A stretch of DNA of 64,000 nucleotides from Polynucleobacter cosmopolitanus. Lineage in GTDB: Bacteria > Pseudomonadota > Gammaproteobacteria > Burkholderiales > Burkholderiaceae. Under the pieces are notes generated by a model. It was not told the DNA's origin, did not search any database, and worked only from the letters and a program-made list of their open reading frames with translations. Shown in pieces: positions 6,016-15,157 of the stretch (position 1 is its first letter; the number at the start of each line of letters is the position of its first letter). The stretch covers positions 587,374 to 651,373 of the forward strand of contig NZ_NJGG01000001.1 of assembly GCF_002224225.1 (NCBI RefSeq), given 5' to 3'. Made by a program: the position numbers and the translations under genes.

Positions 6016-7437
6016 TTAGAAGTAAAACAATAAATCTGCTGAGATAGTTGTTTGTTGATTATCTGTTGCAGTAGGTGGACCTGCATGAGGTACATTGCCA
6101 AAGAATTTTACACCGCCTTGAGTTGTTTTTGCCCAATCATGTCTGAGCTCTGGTCTTAAAACCAAATTTTTATTGAGATCAATATTGGCGCCAAGCGTCA
6201 CTGCTTGTACAGTGGCCCCAGGCGTGCCCAAAGGTGTCAAAGCAAAGCCTTGAGGGTCTTTAAAGATTTCATAGCGCAGGCCATAACGAATTGTTTCTGA
6301 TGCTTTATAAGTCAGGTGACCGTTGAAACCTTTATAAGTGGCACCAGTAAATGGTACGCATGCATCCGGATTGAGGATATAGCAGGCATCACCAGATCCT
6401 TCTTGTTTGCCATGCATGATTTCACCAGCCACTTTCCATTGGGCATTCGGTGAAAATCCAGCCACAAGTGAATGCTGCTCTCTTCTTTGACCTGTGGATG
6501 CCACGATAGGGTGATTAGGGTACCAAGTCATCGCCTCGCTTGAACGAGATGAATCGGTTTGTTCATCACCCGCTATGTAGCTATACGAAATGAACTTTGA
6601 CATGTCGTTGCTTCTCCAGCGCAAAACACCAAAAACGTTATTGCTGTTGTTGTTATCACGTCCGATCTGATAGCCTTTGCCGAAACCAAATTCACCAAGC
6701 AACATGCCGTATTGATTACGGACTAAATTTGTTGAAATTTGAGAACCAATGATTTGGTCAATTTGAGAAACCAAGGCATAAGTTCTTGAGTAGAAGAAGT
6801 TAGGGGCTTGACGCCATGAAGGCGGGATTTCATAACCCAAATTCACCCCAAAGCGACCAGCAGTGACCGCTGTTCCAAGACCAATGGGTGCATACGCTTG
6901 AACATAAACCATTGGGAATGATAAGTAATTCATGTGATTGGCATTAGGAGGAAGTCCGGGAGCTCCTTGATTGCGGTTCCAGGTATTTTCAATGCCATTG
7001 GCGGCAGACATCAGGCCATCACGACCGTAATGCAAGTCTGCTCTAAATCCCCATGAATACTTTTCTGACATAGGGCCTGGCAAGGGTGTAATTCTTGGGA
7101 TGAAATTGGCTTCTGGCAATTTCTCAATGGCCAGAATCATGCCATTGAATTGAGGGCCTTCATCCGATGGACCTGGAATCGTATTGGAACGTGATTTTTT
7201 CTTATCAGCTGATGACGTGACATCGTTCATAGAGTAGCCAGCTTGCATTAAGCCAAATACTGTAGCGCCAGTAGCTTCTTTAATCGCTTTACCTGCAGAG
7301 GTATCTGCCAAAAGAAATGGGCCATCTGTATTGGTGGCGCCATCGACCTTGGGTTGAGCCGTAGCAATGCTTGAGGCCGCCAATAAATAAATGGCCAGTT
7401 GGCTAAGGGCTAATTTTTTGAAGTGAGAATGTTTCAT
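6016..7437 (-). CDS. Outer-membrane beta-barrel (putative porin/transporter) of the aromatic cluster
   Basis: A 473-residue protein with an N-terminal signal peptide (residues 1-28, hydrophobic core LSQLAIYLLAASSIATA, cleavage likely after ATA), many alternating aromatic strands, and a C-terminus ending in LLFYF, typical of outer-membrane barrels assembled by BAM. It resembles the OmpL-like beta-barrel 2 (BBP2) porins rather than the classical 16-strand trimeric porins, one of which is at 25229-26401. It is 34 bases downstream of the TetR gene on the same strand, so the two are likely co-transcribed from the palindrome-controlled promoter. Uptake of an aromatic compound is a reasonable guess from position, not shown by sequence. 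Confidence 0.75.
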   Translation of the reverse strand: MKHSHFKKLALSQLAIYLLAASSIATAQPKVDGATNTDGPFLLADTSAGKAIKEATGATVFGLMQAGYSMNDVTSSADKKKSRSNTIPGPSDEGPQFNGMILAIEKLPEANFIPRITPLPGPMSEKYSWGFRADLHYGRDGLMSAANGIENTWNRNQGAPGLPPNANHMNYLSFPMVYVQAYAPIGLGTAVTAGRFGVNLGYEIPPSWRQAPNFFYSRTYALVSQIDQIIGSQISTNLVRNQYGMLLGEFGFGKGYQIGRDNNNSNNVFGVLRWRSNDMSKFISYSYIAGDEQTDSSRSSEAMTWYPNHPIVASTGQRREQHSLVAGFSPNAQWKVAGEIMHGKQEGSGDACYILNPDACVPFTGATYKGFNGHLTYKASETIRYGLRYEIFKDPQGFALTPLGTPGATVQAVTLGANIDLNKNLVLRPELRHDWAKTTQGGVKFFGNVPHAGPPTATDNQQTTISADLLFYF

Positions 7438-7471
7438 GCATTTCCTTATATAAAAATCTGATGATGTGGTT

Positions 7472-8047
7472 TTATTTTTGAGATTGTTGATAGGCTTCTA
7501 TCAACGCATTCGCTGAACTGGCTAAATTCTTTGCAGGACATTTTGATTCAAATGAGTTGGTGCTGATTTTTGCGCCTTCCATCAAAAGAAAAAGCATTTC
7601 TGATAAGGCAGCAGGCGACGGAAGTTTGGCTTGCTTACATAAAGACTTTAATTCATGCCTGATCCAAGCTTTATGTTCAAGAACAACAGATCTAGCAATA
7701 TGATCGTCATCGGTTAACTCTACAGATGAGTTAGTTAAAGGGCACCCACGTGTGCTATGGAGTAGTGCCTGACCAACACCACGAATAATTTCTTTGAGTT
7801 GTGTCAGTGGATCATTGGGGTATTTGATATAAATACTTAACCACCAATCACGGTGTTGATCATTTTGTTGTTGAAGCCATTCTGCTACAAGGTGATCTTT
7901 TGATTCAAAATTTCTATAGATACCTGCTTTAGTCGTTGACGCATGTTTAGCAACTTCATCTACACCAACAGCACGAATACCATGGTTATAAAAAAGTTCT
8001 GATGCAGAAGATAAGACCCTTTCTTTTAAAGGGAGGCAAGTGGTCAT
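7472..8047 (-). CDS. TetR/AcrR-family transcriptional regulator
   Basis: A 191-residue TetR-type repressor. The N-terminal helix-turn-helix spans about residues 8-55 (RVLSSASELFYNHGIRAVGV, then AKHASTTKAGIYRNFESKDHL), followed by a helical ligand domain with the segment TRGCPLTNSSVEL that is common in one TetR subgroup. It is divergent from the second tautomerase gene and precedes the barrel gene, and a perfect palindrome lies 30 bases upstream of its start. The simplest model is autoregulation and control of both flanking genes in response to an aromatic or ring-cleavage compound. The ligand is unknown. No XylR/DmpR-type sigma54 activator is seen in the window. Confidence 0.9.
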   Translation of the reverse strand: MTTCLPLKERVLSSASELFYNHGIRAVGVDEVAKHASTTKAGIYRNFESKDHLVAEWLQQQNDQHRDWWLSIYIKYPNDPLTQLKEIIRGVGQALLHSTRGCPLTNSSVELTDDDHIARSVVLEHKAWIRHELKSLCKQAKLPSPAALSEMLFLLMEGAKISTNSFESKCPAKNLASSANALIEAYQQSQK

Positions 8048-8076
8048 TAAATATTGAAATAGTTATATATGACCAC

Positions 8077-8098
8077 AATGATACCAAACGGTATCATT
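8077..8098. promoter_or_regulatory. Palindromic operator between TetR and tautomerase genes
   Basis: AATGATACC (8077-8085) is followed by AAAC and then its exact inverted copy GGTATCATT (8090-8098). Size, symmetry and position in a 115-bp divergent promoter region fit a TetR-family operator. I did not see a second full copy elsewhere in the window. Confidence 0.75.
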
Positions 8099-8162
8099 TT
8101 TTACATGAGCGTTTGCACTAATTTAAGGCTATTATGAAAAATATTTTTTTGAAAGTGAAACC

Positions 8163-8588
8163 ATGCCTATCCTAGAATATCATCTGGCCGACAATTGCTA
8201 CTCAGATTCACAGATAAAAGAGTTGCTGGTGTCATCAAGTCATTTATATGCCAAAGTTTTAGCTTGCCCTTTGGATCGTGTTCGAGTGTTTGTTAATTTT
8301 TATCAAAAGAAGCACATGGCTGTTGCTGGTGAATTGTTGAGCGATGGAGGGGTGGAAGCACCGTATTTCCATTTTCTTGTTCTAGAGGGAAGGCCTATCG
8401 AGCAATGCCATCAGCTGTTGGAAGGCTTTACTGATCTTGTGGTTGAGCTCTTGAAAGTCGATAGATCTTGGGTGCGCGGTGGTTGTTGGCCGATTCCAGC
8501 TCAATACTGGGCCATTGGTGGCCAATCTGCCAGCTTGATGCGTGCCAATGAAATTAAAGCGCGAGCATTGGCTGGTGAATCAAAGTAA
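8163..8588 (+). CDS. Second two-domain 4-oxalocrotonate-tautomerase-like protein
   Basis: A 141-residue protein made of two tautomerase domains, paralogous to the one at 4192. Domain 1 starts with MPILEYH, so an N-terminal proline is available, but the 4-OT Arg11 region reads ADNCYS; an arginine (Arg41) lies near the Arg39 position after a one-residue insertion. Domain 2 begins at internal Pro67 and aligns without gaps to 4-OT, keeping Arg77 (LEGRP) and Arg105 (WVRGG). It also resembles cis-CaaD-type proteins in length and in the EGR segment. It is transcribed alone, divergent from the TetR gene, with an operator in its promoter, and converges on trpC. Confidence 0.85.
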   Translation: MPILEYHLADNCYSDSQIKELLVSSSHLYAKVLACPLDRVRVFVNFYQKKHMAVAGELLSDGGVEAPYFHFLVLEGRPIEQCHQLLEGFTDLVVELLKVDRSWVRGGCWPIPAQYWAIGGQSASLMRANEIKARALAGESK

Positions 8589-8602
8589 AGATATTGGTTT
8601 TG

Positions 8603-9406
8603 CTAAAAAAATAATTCTTTGAGACCTGCCCCAGGGTCATCTTGGCGCATGAAGGCTTCACCCACTAAAAATGCATCGACTTTTGCTGCGCGCATCAAAG
8701 CAACATCAGCTTTTGTCAGGATGCCACTTTCTGTGACAACGCGCTTTTCTTTAGGAATGTATTTCAGTAAAGACAGGGTAGTTTCTAAGCTGACTTCAAA
8801 TGTGCGTAAATTACGATTATTGATTCCTAGCAATGGTGTCTTTAGTACCAAAGCGCGCTCTAGCTCGTAGGCATCGTGAACTTCAACCAGAACATCCATT
8901 TGTAGCTCATGAGCAATGGTTTCAAAGTCTTTCATTTGCGCATCATCTAAAGCGGCGGCAATCAATAGAATGGCATCGGCACCCATGGCACGGGCTTCAT
9001 AGACTTGATAAGGATCTACCAAGAAGTCTTTACGCAATACTGGGATGCTGCAAGCATGACGAGCTTCACGCAAGTATTGAGCGGATCCTTGAAAATATTC
9101 TTTATCCGTTAAAACTGATAAACAAGCAGCCCCATTTTTTTCGTAGGACTGAGCAATTTGACCTGGATGAAAGTCTTCTCGAAACACGCCCTTGCTGGGG
9201 CTGGCTTTTTTAATTTCTGTGATGACTCCAGCGTGACCTTGAGAAATTTTTTCTTCAATGCTGGCAGCAAAGCCTCTGGGCTTTAAGCCTACCTCTTGAA
9301 TACTGGCTTCTGCATCGGCTCTTAGCACATGCATGGCTACTTGAGAAGAGGCTTTGGCCACTTCGTCAAATTTGGTCGCCAGAATACGTTTCAGAATATC
9401 GCTCAT
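8603..9406 (-). CDS. trpC: Indole-3-glycerol phosphate synthase
   Basis: A 267-residue TIM-barrel enzyme that closes the indole ring from carboxyphenylamino-deoxyribulose phosphate, with loss of CO2 and water. Visible family motifs are [11 protein letters not shown] (catalytic Lys region), [30 protein letters not shown], and VTESGI followed by AFLVGEAFM at the phosphate site. No isomerase (TrpF) domain is fused. It is the last gene of rpe-trpE-trpG-trpD-trpC; the 85-bp gap to trpD contains small duplications. Full length and intact. Confidence 0.97.
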   Translation of the reverse strand: MSDILKRILATKFDEVAKASSQVAMHVLRADAEASIQEVGLKPRGFAASIEEKISQGHAGVITEIKKASPSKGVFREDFHPGQIAQSYEKNGAACLSVLTDKEYFQGSAQYLREARHACSIPVLRKDFLVDPYQVYEARAMGADAILLIAAALDDAQMKDFETIAHELQMDVLVEVHDAYELERALVLKTPLLGINNRNLRTFEVSLETTLSLLKYIPKEKRVVTESGILTKADVALMRAAKVDAFLVGEAFMRQDDPGAGLKELFF

Positions 9407-9431
9407 AAATACTTTATAGGTGGTTAAGTGT

Positions 9432-9503
9432 GTAGCTTACGCTAATGTGATTAACATTTCAGTTGGGTGACTAACATTTCAGTAGGGTAGCTCACGCTAA
9501 TGA
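9432..9503. repeat. Short duplications spanning the trpD 3' end
   Basis: A 20-bp imperfect tandem pair starting TAACATTTCAGT lies at 9452-9471 and 9472-9491. It is flanked by TAGCTTACGCTAATG (9433-9447) and TAGCTCACGCTAATG (9489-9503), the second of which contains the trpD stop codon. It looks like local slippage or duplication of the trpD tail rather than a regulatory site. Confidence 0.6.
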
Positions 9504-10520
9504 TTGCGTGGTTTTGATGAATTCTTCTAATTTGGCTTTTGCTTTGCCAGAAGCAATCGATTGTCTGGCAAGCTCCAAGCCATGACCAATGTCTTTCGCA
9601 ATGTCTGCAGCGTAGAGGGCAGCGCCGGCATTCAAACAAACGATGTCTTGCGCAGGTCCAGGTTCATTGGCTAACACACCCAATAGAATTTTTTTAGATT
9701 CTGCTGCATCGCTTACTTGGAAGGTACTTGTTTTGCAAACCGTTAAACCAAAGTCTTGAGGTTTGATCTCATATTCTTTGATTTGACCATCTTTGAGCTC
9801 TCCAACCATGGTGGGGGCTTCTAAAGATATTTCGTCCAGTCCGTCTTTGCCATACACCACCAAAGCATGTTTCATGCCCAGTTGTTGAAGAACTCTGATT
9901 TGTACGCCCACCAAATCTGGATGGAAAACACCCATCAACATGTGCGCGGCATTGGCTGGGTTGGTGAGGGGCCCCAAAATATTAAAAATGGTGCGAACAC
10001 CCATTTCTTTGCGAACAGGGGCCACGTTTTTCATGGCTGGGTGATGGTTTGGTGCGAACATAAAACCAATGCCACAGCTGTTCAATGATTGAGCGACCTG
10101 AGGAGCTTGCAATGTGATTTGTGCGCCCAGTGCTTCAAGAACATCGGCCGCGCCTGATTTGCTGCTCACACTGCGATTGCCGTGCTTGGCTACTTTTGCT
10201 CCAGCACCAGCTGCAACAAACATGGCCGTGGTAGAGATATTGAAAGTGTTTGCACCGTCACCACCCGTGCCCACAATATCCACAAAATGACTGTTGTCCG
10301 CCACAGATACCTTGGTCGCGAATTCGCGCATCACCATGGCAGCAGCCGTGATTTCACCAATCGTTTCTTTTTTGGTGCGTAAGCCCGTCAAGATGGCAGC
10401 AGTGAGCATTGGTGATAACTCACCAGACATGATCGAGCGCATGATGTGCATCATGTCATCGTGCTTGATTTCTTGATGCTCAATGCAGCTGAGCAATACT
10501 TCTTGTGGGGTAATGGCCAT
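9492..10520 (-). CDS. trpD: Anthranilate phosphoribosyltransferase
   Basis: A 342-residue enzyme attaching the phosphoribosyl group of PRPP to anthranilate. Family motifs are present: [18 protein letters not shown] for PRPP binding, [18 protein letters not shown], and the anthranilate-site segment [28 protein letters not shown] is a later segment. It is a stand-alone protein not fused to TrpG. It starts 34 bases after trpG ends and is followed by trpC. Confidence 0.97.
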   Translation of the reverse strand: MAITPQEVLLSCIEHQEIKHDDMMHIMRSIMSGELSPMLTAAILTGLRTKKETIGEITAAAMVMREFATKVSVADNSHFVDIVGTGGDGANTFNISTTAMFVAAGAGAKVAKHGNRSVSSKSGAADVLEALGAQITLQAPQVAQSLNSCGIGFMFAPNHHPAMKNVAPVRKEMGVRTIFNILGPLTNPANAAHMLMGVFHPDLVGVQIRVLQQLGMKHALVVYGKDGLDEISLEAPTMVGELKDGQIKEYEIKPQDFGLTVCKTSTFQVSDAAESKKILLGVLANEPGPAQDIVCLNAGAALYAADIAKDIGHGLELARQSIASGKAKAKLEEFIKTTQSLA

Positions 10521-10554
10521 AGGTTTAATCTAGTTGGATTGTTTAGGCGATTTT

Positions 10555-11136
10555 TTACGAGACTGTTGCTTTTGTGGTTTTAAGAAAGTTATTCAATAAT
10601 TCATGACCATACTCAGACAAAATAGATTCTGGGTGGAATTGAACACCTTCAACGGCAAATTTTTTATGACGCACGCCCATGATTTCGCCATCATCCGTCC
10701 ATGCGGTGATTTCTAAATCAGCGGGCAAACTTTCTTTTTCGATTGCCAAGGAGTGGTAACGCGTCACGGTGAAGTCTTTTGGTAAATCTTTGAACACACC
10801 GGTTTGGTGTGTGTGAACCGTGTCTGTTTTACCGTGCATCACTCGTTTGGCTCTAATCACTTTGCCACCAAAGGCTTCGCCAATCGCTTGGTGCCCTAAG
10901 CACACACCCAAGAGTGGCACCTTGCCAGCAAAGTGTTGCAAGGCGGCCACTGAGATGCCAGCTTCTTTAGGGCTGCATGGGCCTGGAGAAATACAAATGT
11001 GATCAGGCTTCAGAGCTTCAATGTTGGCAATGGTGATTTCGTCATTGCGAAACACTTTCACTTCTGCACCCAATTCACCAAAGTATTGAACCAAGTTGTA
11101 GGTGAAGGAGTCGTAGTTATCAATCATTACCAGCAT
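10555..11136 (-). CDS. trpG: Anthranilate synthase component II (glutamine amidotransferase)
   Basis: A 193-residue class I glutamine amidotransferase that feeds ammonia to TrpE. The catalytic cysteine is in [11 protein letters not shown] and the His-Glu pair in [12 protein letters not shown]; the oxyanion strand is ISPGPCSP. The start codon lies 17 bases inside the end of trpE, which implies translational coupling of the two subunits. In many bacteria the same protein also serves PabB; that is possible here but not shown. Confidence 0.96.
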   Translation of the reverse strand: MLVMIDNYDSFTYNLVQYFGELGAEVKVFRNDEITIANIEALKPDHICISPGPCSPKEAGISVAALQHFAGKVPLLGVCLGHQAIGEAFGGKVIRAKRVMHGKTDTVHTHQTGVFKDLPKDFTVTRYHSLAIEKESLPADLEITAWTDDGEIMGVRHKKFAVEGVQFHPESILSEYGHELLNNFLKTTKATVS

Positions 11137-12637
11137 CTAGACCTCCTTGAACCATTTCTACCGCGCGCATGACTGCTCGAGCTTTTGCTTCTGTTTCTTT
11201 CCATTCTGATTCAGGATCAGAGTCAGCCACCACGCCCGCGCCTGCTTGAGCATGCACCATGCCATCCTTGATCACTCCTGTGCGAATCACAATCGCCACA
11301 TCCATGTCACCTGAGAAGGATAAGTAACCAGCCGCACCACCATAAACGCCACGTTTGACGATTTCCATTTCATCGATGATTTCCATCGCACGAATTTTTG
11401 GTGCGCCTGATAATGTTCCCGCAGGGAAGGTGGCTTTCAAGACATCCATGTTGCTCGCGTCATTCAAAAGTTCACCTTCTACAGAGCTCACGATGTGTTG
11501 AACATGAGAATACTTTTCAATCACCATGCGATCTGTGACTTTAACAGTGCCATTTTTAGCAATTCTGCCGACATCATTGCGAGCCAAATCAATCAGCATC
11601 ACGTGTTCAGCGATTTCTTTTGGATCTGCCAAAAGTTCTTTAGCTAAAGCTGCATCTTGCTCTGGATTGCTACCACGAGGCCTTGTTCCGGCAATCGGGC
11701 GCACAATCACAAAACGTTTTTCTTGGCCATCGATCTGTCTCTTTTCTTGACGCACGAGGATTTCTGGAGAAGATCCAACAATTTGGTGATCTCCAAAATC
11801 ATACAAATACATGTAGGGCGATGGATTCAAGGACCGCAAGGCGCGGTACAAAGACAAAGGAGAGTCATTGTAGGGCTGGCTGATTCTTTGGCCAATCACC
11901 ACTTGCATACAGTCTCCAGCCAAAACATATTCTTTGGTGCGTTTCACTGCATCCATGAAATCGGCTTTGCCAAAACGACGAATCGCTTCGGTTTTTGAAG
12001 AAGCGCTGTTGCTTGGTTTTTTAATCGGTGCATCAAGGCTGGCCAGTAATTCTTTTAATCGCTTTTGAGCAGCGTCATAAGATGCCGGCTCTTGAGGATT
12101 GGCATACACAATCAAATACAACTTTCCTGCCAAGTTATCAATTACAGCCAACTCTTCTGTCAGCATCAGTTGAATGTCAGGAGTATTGATTTCATCCGGT
12201 AGAGAATTTTTGGCTAAGCGAGGTTCGATATAACGAATGGTGTCGTAACCAAAGTAACCTGCCAAGCCGCCGCAAAATCTAGGTAGTCCATCTTGGAGGA
12301 ATACTTTGAAGCGGGCATGGTAACTAGCGATAAAGTCTAAAGGGTTACCGTGATCGGTTTCAGTCACTTGGCCGTCGGTGATGACTTGAGTGATTGTGTT
12401 GTTGGGGCCACCAGTGACCTTGATGAGAGTTTTGCTTGGTAAGCCAATGATCGAGTAGCGACCAAAACGCTCGCCACCAACGACAGACTCTAGTAGGAAG
12501 GTATTTTTGGTGCCATTTTCTTGTGTGAGCTTTAAATATAAAGAGAGAGGAGTCTCTAAGTCTGCTAAAGCTTGTGAAACCAAGGCAACACGGTTATAGC
12601 CCTGTTTTGCCAGGGCATCAAAGTCTTGTCGTTGCAT
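11120..12637 (-). CDS. trpE: Anthranilate synthase component I
   Basis: A 505-residue chorismate-using enzyme making anthranilate with TrpG. The C-terminal chorismate-binding domain is complete ([55 protein letters not shown]). The N-terminal domain carries LLES near residue 50, a segment that forms part of the tryptophan feedback site in the family. The ATG shares one base with the rpe stop codon (TGATG), so it is coupled to rpe. No trp leader peptide or attenuator is seen just upstream, as rpe occupies that place. Confidence 0.97.
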   Translation of the reverse strand: MQRQDFDALAKQGYNRVALVSQALADLETPLSLYLKLTQENGTKNTFLLESVVGGERFGRYSIIGLPSKTLIKVTGGPNNTITQVITDGQVTETDHGNPLDFIASYHARFKVFLQDGLPRFCGGLAGYFGYDTIRYIEPRLAKNSLPDEINTPDIQLMLTEELAVIDNLAGKLYLIVYANPQEPASYDAAQKRLKELLASLDAPIKKPSNSASSKTEAIRRFGKADFMDAVKRTKEYVLAGDCMQVVIGQRISQPYNDSPLSLYRALRSLNPSPYMYLYDFGDHQIVGSSPEILVRQEKRQIDGQEKRFVIVRPIAGTRPRGSNPEQDAALAKELLADPKEIAEHVMLIDLARNDVGRIAKNGTVKVTDRMVIEKYSHVQHIVSSVEGELLNDASNMDVLKATFPAGTLSGAPKIRAMEIIDEMEIVKRGVYGGAAGYLSFSGDMDVAIVIRTGVIKDGMVHAQAGAGVVADSDPESEWKETEAKARAVMRAVEMVQGGLDAGND

Positions 12638-13347
12638 CAGACTTTCCCTAATTCCTCACGCATCTTGTCGATGATGGCTTTGTAATCAGGTTTGCCAAAA
12701 ATGGCAGAGCCAGCAACAAAAGTATCGGCACCAGCTGCGGCAATTTCACGGATGTTGTCGACTTTCACACCGCCATCAACTTCCAAACGAATCTTGCGAC
12801 CTGATTTGGCCTCATAAGCTTGCAGCTTGGCTTTGGTTTCACGTAATTTATCCAAAGTGCTAGGGATGAATGATTGACCACCAAATCCTGGATTAACCGA
12901 CATCAATAAGACCAAGTCGATCTTATCTAGAACATGATCTAAATGAAATAAAGGGGTTGCTGGGTTAAACACCAAGCCAGCTTGGCAGCCGCTGTCTTTG
13001 ATAAGGCCCAAGGTTCTGTCGACATGAGAGCTGGCTTCTGGGTGAAAACTGATCATGTTGGCGCCTGCCTTAGCAAAGTCAGGAACGATGCGGTCAACGG
13101 GTTGCACCATCAAGTGCACATCAATACAGGCTGGCTGGCCGTTTTTAACAGCGTGAGAGCGAATAGCCTCACATACCAAAGGGCCAATCGTTAAATTAGG
13201 CACGTAATGGTTGTCCATCACGTCAAAGTGGATCCAATCTGCCCCAGCAGCCAAGACATTGCTAACTTCTTCGCCCAGGCGAGCAAAGTCCGCAGACAGA
13301 ATAGAGGGGGCAATTAAGTAAGAATTTGGGGTATTTAAATTAGCCAT
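12637..13347 (-). CDS. rpe: Ribulose-phosphate 3-epimerase
   Basis: A 236-residue TIM-barrel epimerase interconverting ribulose 5-phosphate and xylulose 5-phosphate. It shows [30 protein letters not shown] (metal and catalytic Asp), [17 protein letters not shown] and LEVDGGV. It heads the trp operon, an arrangement common in beta-proteobacteria, where pentose phosphate supply and tryptophan synthesis (through PRPP) share a message. It is divergent from apaG with 54 bp between start codons, which must hold both promoters. Confidence 0.97.
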   Translation of the reverse strand: MANLNTPNSYLIAPSILSADFARLGEEVSNVLAAGADWIHFDVMDNHYVPNLTIGPLVCEAIRSHAVKNGQPACIDVHLMVQPVDRIVPDFAKAGANMISFHPEASSHVDRTLGLIKDSGCQAGLVFNPATPLFHLDHVLDKIDLVLLMSVNPGFGGQSFIPSTLDKLRETKAKLQAYEAKSGRKIRLEVDGGVKVDNIREIAAAGADTFVAGSAIFGKPDYKAIIDKMREELGKV

Positions 13348-13401
13348 ACTGTCATTCTATCGTGGACTGGCTTGCAGTAGCGTGTTCTATAGCGGAGAAT
13401 C

Positions 13402-13782
13402 ATGAATATGGATCAACATCAATTCAGTGTTCAGGTCAAAGTGACCTACTTACCAGACGAATCAGATGCCGAAAATCGGCAATTTGCCTTCGCTTACACC
13501 ATCACCATTAAAAATACCGGTCAAATCCCCGCCCAATTGATTGCTAGGCACTGGATCATCACCGATGGTGATGAAGAGGTTGAAGAGGTCAAGGGTTTGG
13601 GAGTGGTTGGTCAGCAGCCATTGTTGCGACCAGGGGAACAGTTTGAATACACCAGTTGGGCGACTTTACCGACCCCGATGGGGACCATGAGAGGGGATTT
13701 TTTCTGTGTCAGCGAAGATGCGCAGTTTTTTCAAACGCCGATTCCAGAATTTGCCTTGGTCATGCCCCGCACACTCCACTGA
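13402..13782 (+). CDS. apaG: ApaG protein
   Basis: A 126-residue single-domain protein of the ApaG family (immunoglobulin-like beta sandwich), with FAFAYTITIKNTG, ARHWIITD, GLGVVGQQPLLRPGE, YTSW and the segment MRGDFFCV. ApaG was named for an effect on cobalt resistance and magnesium efflux in enterics; its molecular role remains unclear. GGAG lies seven bases before ATG 13402. Length is normal and no domain is fused. Confidence 0.95.
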   Translation: MNMDQHQFSVQVKVTYLPDESDAENRQFAFAYTITIKNTGQIPAQLIARHWIITDGDEEVEEVKGLGVVGQQPLLRPGEQFEYTSWATLPTPMGTMRGDFFCVSEDAQFFQTPIPEFALVMPRTLH

Positions 13783-13801
13783 TTCGAGTTCTAGAGCGTT
13801 A

Positions 13802-13918
13802 TCATTTGTCTTTACGACCCATCATGGTCCACACCACAATGATCACAAACAATACCAGGGCAACACCTGCTTCAATCATAAATAACAACATGGGATATTG
13901 GTCAAATAAATCACTCAA
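13802..13918 (-). CDS. Small single-pass membrane protein, 38 residues, TTG start
   Basis: A 38-residue reading frame starting at TTG 13918 with a near-perfect Shine-Dalgarno, AAGGAG, seven bases upstream (complement of 13926-13931). The peptide runs from a short acidic N-terminus (MSDLFDQYP) into a continuous hydrophobic segment of about 22 residues (MLLFMIEAGVALVLFVIIVV), then ends in a positive tail (GRKDK), giving a predicted single transmembrane helix with the C-terminus inside. I do not recognise a family. It fills the gap between apaG (convergent) and mltA (divergent). Base use in the helix looks like coding sequence. Function unknown; it may be missed by gene finders because of its size and start codon. 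Confidence 0.7.
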   Translation of the reverse strand: MSDLFDQYPMLLFMIEAGVALVLFVIIVVWTMMGRKDK

Positions 13919-13967
13919 TGGACAGCTCCTTTTGCTTGAGTCTGATGTTAGTTGTTCAGGCATCGGT

Positions 13968-15104
13968 ATGAAGAAGTTTTTATCATACGGACTTTTGATG
14001 GCTCTTGCATTGGCATTGATTTCTTGTGCCAGTGCACCTGAGTACAAACCAAAACCAGTGGCCAAGAGCAGCTCTGCAAGTTCAAGCGAGTATTCATCCT
14101 CAGTGGCTAAATTGATCAATGCTTCATGGAATGATTTACCGGGTTGGTATGACGATGATTTAACCGCCGCATGGCCAGCCTGGAAAAGAAGCTGTGAGGG
14201 TTTGGTCAGGCGAAATCCCAGTGGACTGGATTGGAAGTCAGTTTGTCATTCTGCCAATCGCGTCAATGCATCAAGCAACCCATCGATTCGTGAGTTTTTT
14301 GAAACTCACATGAAAGTGATGGAGGTCAGGCATCAAGATGGACCAAGAGCCGGAAGTTCGCAAGGCTTGGTCACTGGTTATTACGAACCGTATTTGAATG
14401 GCTCTCGTCAAAGAGGTGGGGTTTATCAGACGCCGATTCATCAATACCCCGATGCCTGGAAAAAACGCAAACCAGCTGAATTGCCAAGTCGTGCTGAATT
14501 ACTGTCCAGTGGTCAGTTAAAAGGACAAGAAATTCTTTGGGTGGACGATCCAGTGGCTGCAGCGTTCATGCAAGTTCAGGGATCTGGTCGCGTGAGGATG
14601 AGTGATGGCAAGGTGATTCGTTTAGGTTTCGCTGGCACCAATGATCACAAGTTCAAATCTTTTGCCCAATGGTTGCTCGATCGCAAAGAGATCAATCACT
14701 CAACAGCTACCATGCAAGGGATTCAAGCATGGTCAAAGAAAAATTCACCAGGACGAGTTCAAGAAATGCTGAATGCCAACCCTCGTTATGTGTTTTTCAG
14801 AGAAATGCCGGCAGTGGCTGATGTCAATGTGGGTCCCATTGGAGCATTGGGCGTGCCATTGACAGCGGAGCGAAGTATTGCGATTGATCCCAAGGCACTG
14901 CCTCTGGGGGCGCCTGTTTATTTGACGAGCACATACCCTTTGAGTGAAAAACCTTTGCGTCGTTTGATGATGGCGCAGGACACGGGAAGCGCCATCATTG
15001 GCGCGGTACGAGCAGATTTTTATTGGGGTACTGGTGACCAAGCTGGCGAATATGCTGGCAGAATGAAGCAGCAGGGACGGATGTGGGTATTTTTACCGCG
15101 CTAA
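13968..15104 (+). CDS. mltA: Membrane-bound lytic murein transglycosylase A
   Basis: A 378-residue lipoprotein that cleaves glycan strands with formation of 1,6-anhydro-muramic acid. The start ATG 13968 gives a lipoprotein signal ending in the lipobox LISC (Cys20), so the enzyme should be anchored to the outer membrane; the frame extends further upstream, but without a signal. The MltA domain shows VTGYYEPYLNGS and VQGSGRVRM, followed by the 3D domain with MAQDTGSAIIGAVRADFYWG and its aspartates, ending GRMWVFLPR. It is complete. Expressed after a 49-bp gap divergent from the small membrane protein. Confidence 0.94.
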   Translation: MKKFLSYGLLMALALALISCASAPEYKPKPVAKSSSASSSEYSSSVAKLINASWNDLPGWYDDDLTAAWPAWKRSCEGLVRRNPSGLDWKSVCHSANRVNASSNPSIREFFETHMKVMEVRHQDGPRAGSSQGLVTGYYEPYLNGSRQRGGVYQTPIHQYPDAWKKRKPAELPSRAELLSSGQLKGQEILWVDDPVAAAFMQVQGSGRVRMSDGKVIRLGFAGTNDHKFKSFAQWLLDRKEINHSTATMQGIQAWSKKNSPGRVQEMLNANPRYVFFREMPAVADVNVGPIGALGVPLTAERSIAIDPKALPLGAPVYLTSTYPLSEKPLRRLMMAQDTGSAIIGAVRADFYWGTGDQAGEYAGRMKQQGRMWVFLPR

Positions 15105-15157
15105 AGTATTACTATTTGAGCATTACTATTAGGGCGTTTACTTAAAAAGAGGTTGTG

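Noticed and set aside
1-8600. Whole aromatic island as an integrated mobile element
   Set aside because: No integrase, transposase, tRNA, or terminal repeats are visible in the window, and the left end is outside it. Horizontal gain remains possible but unsupported.
13656-13967. Long N-terminal extension of the MltA reading frame inside apaG
   Set aside because: The extension overlaps apaG in another frame, has no Shine-Dalgarno or signal, and the ATG at 13968 begins a clear lipoprotein signal peptide.
13919-14119. Longer version of the small minus-strand membrane protein reaching into mltA
   Set aside because: The extra residues lie antisense to the mltA signal and N-terminal region, and a strong AAGGAG sits just before the internal TTG start.
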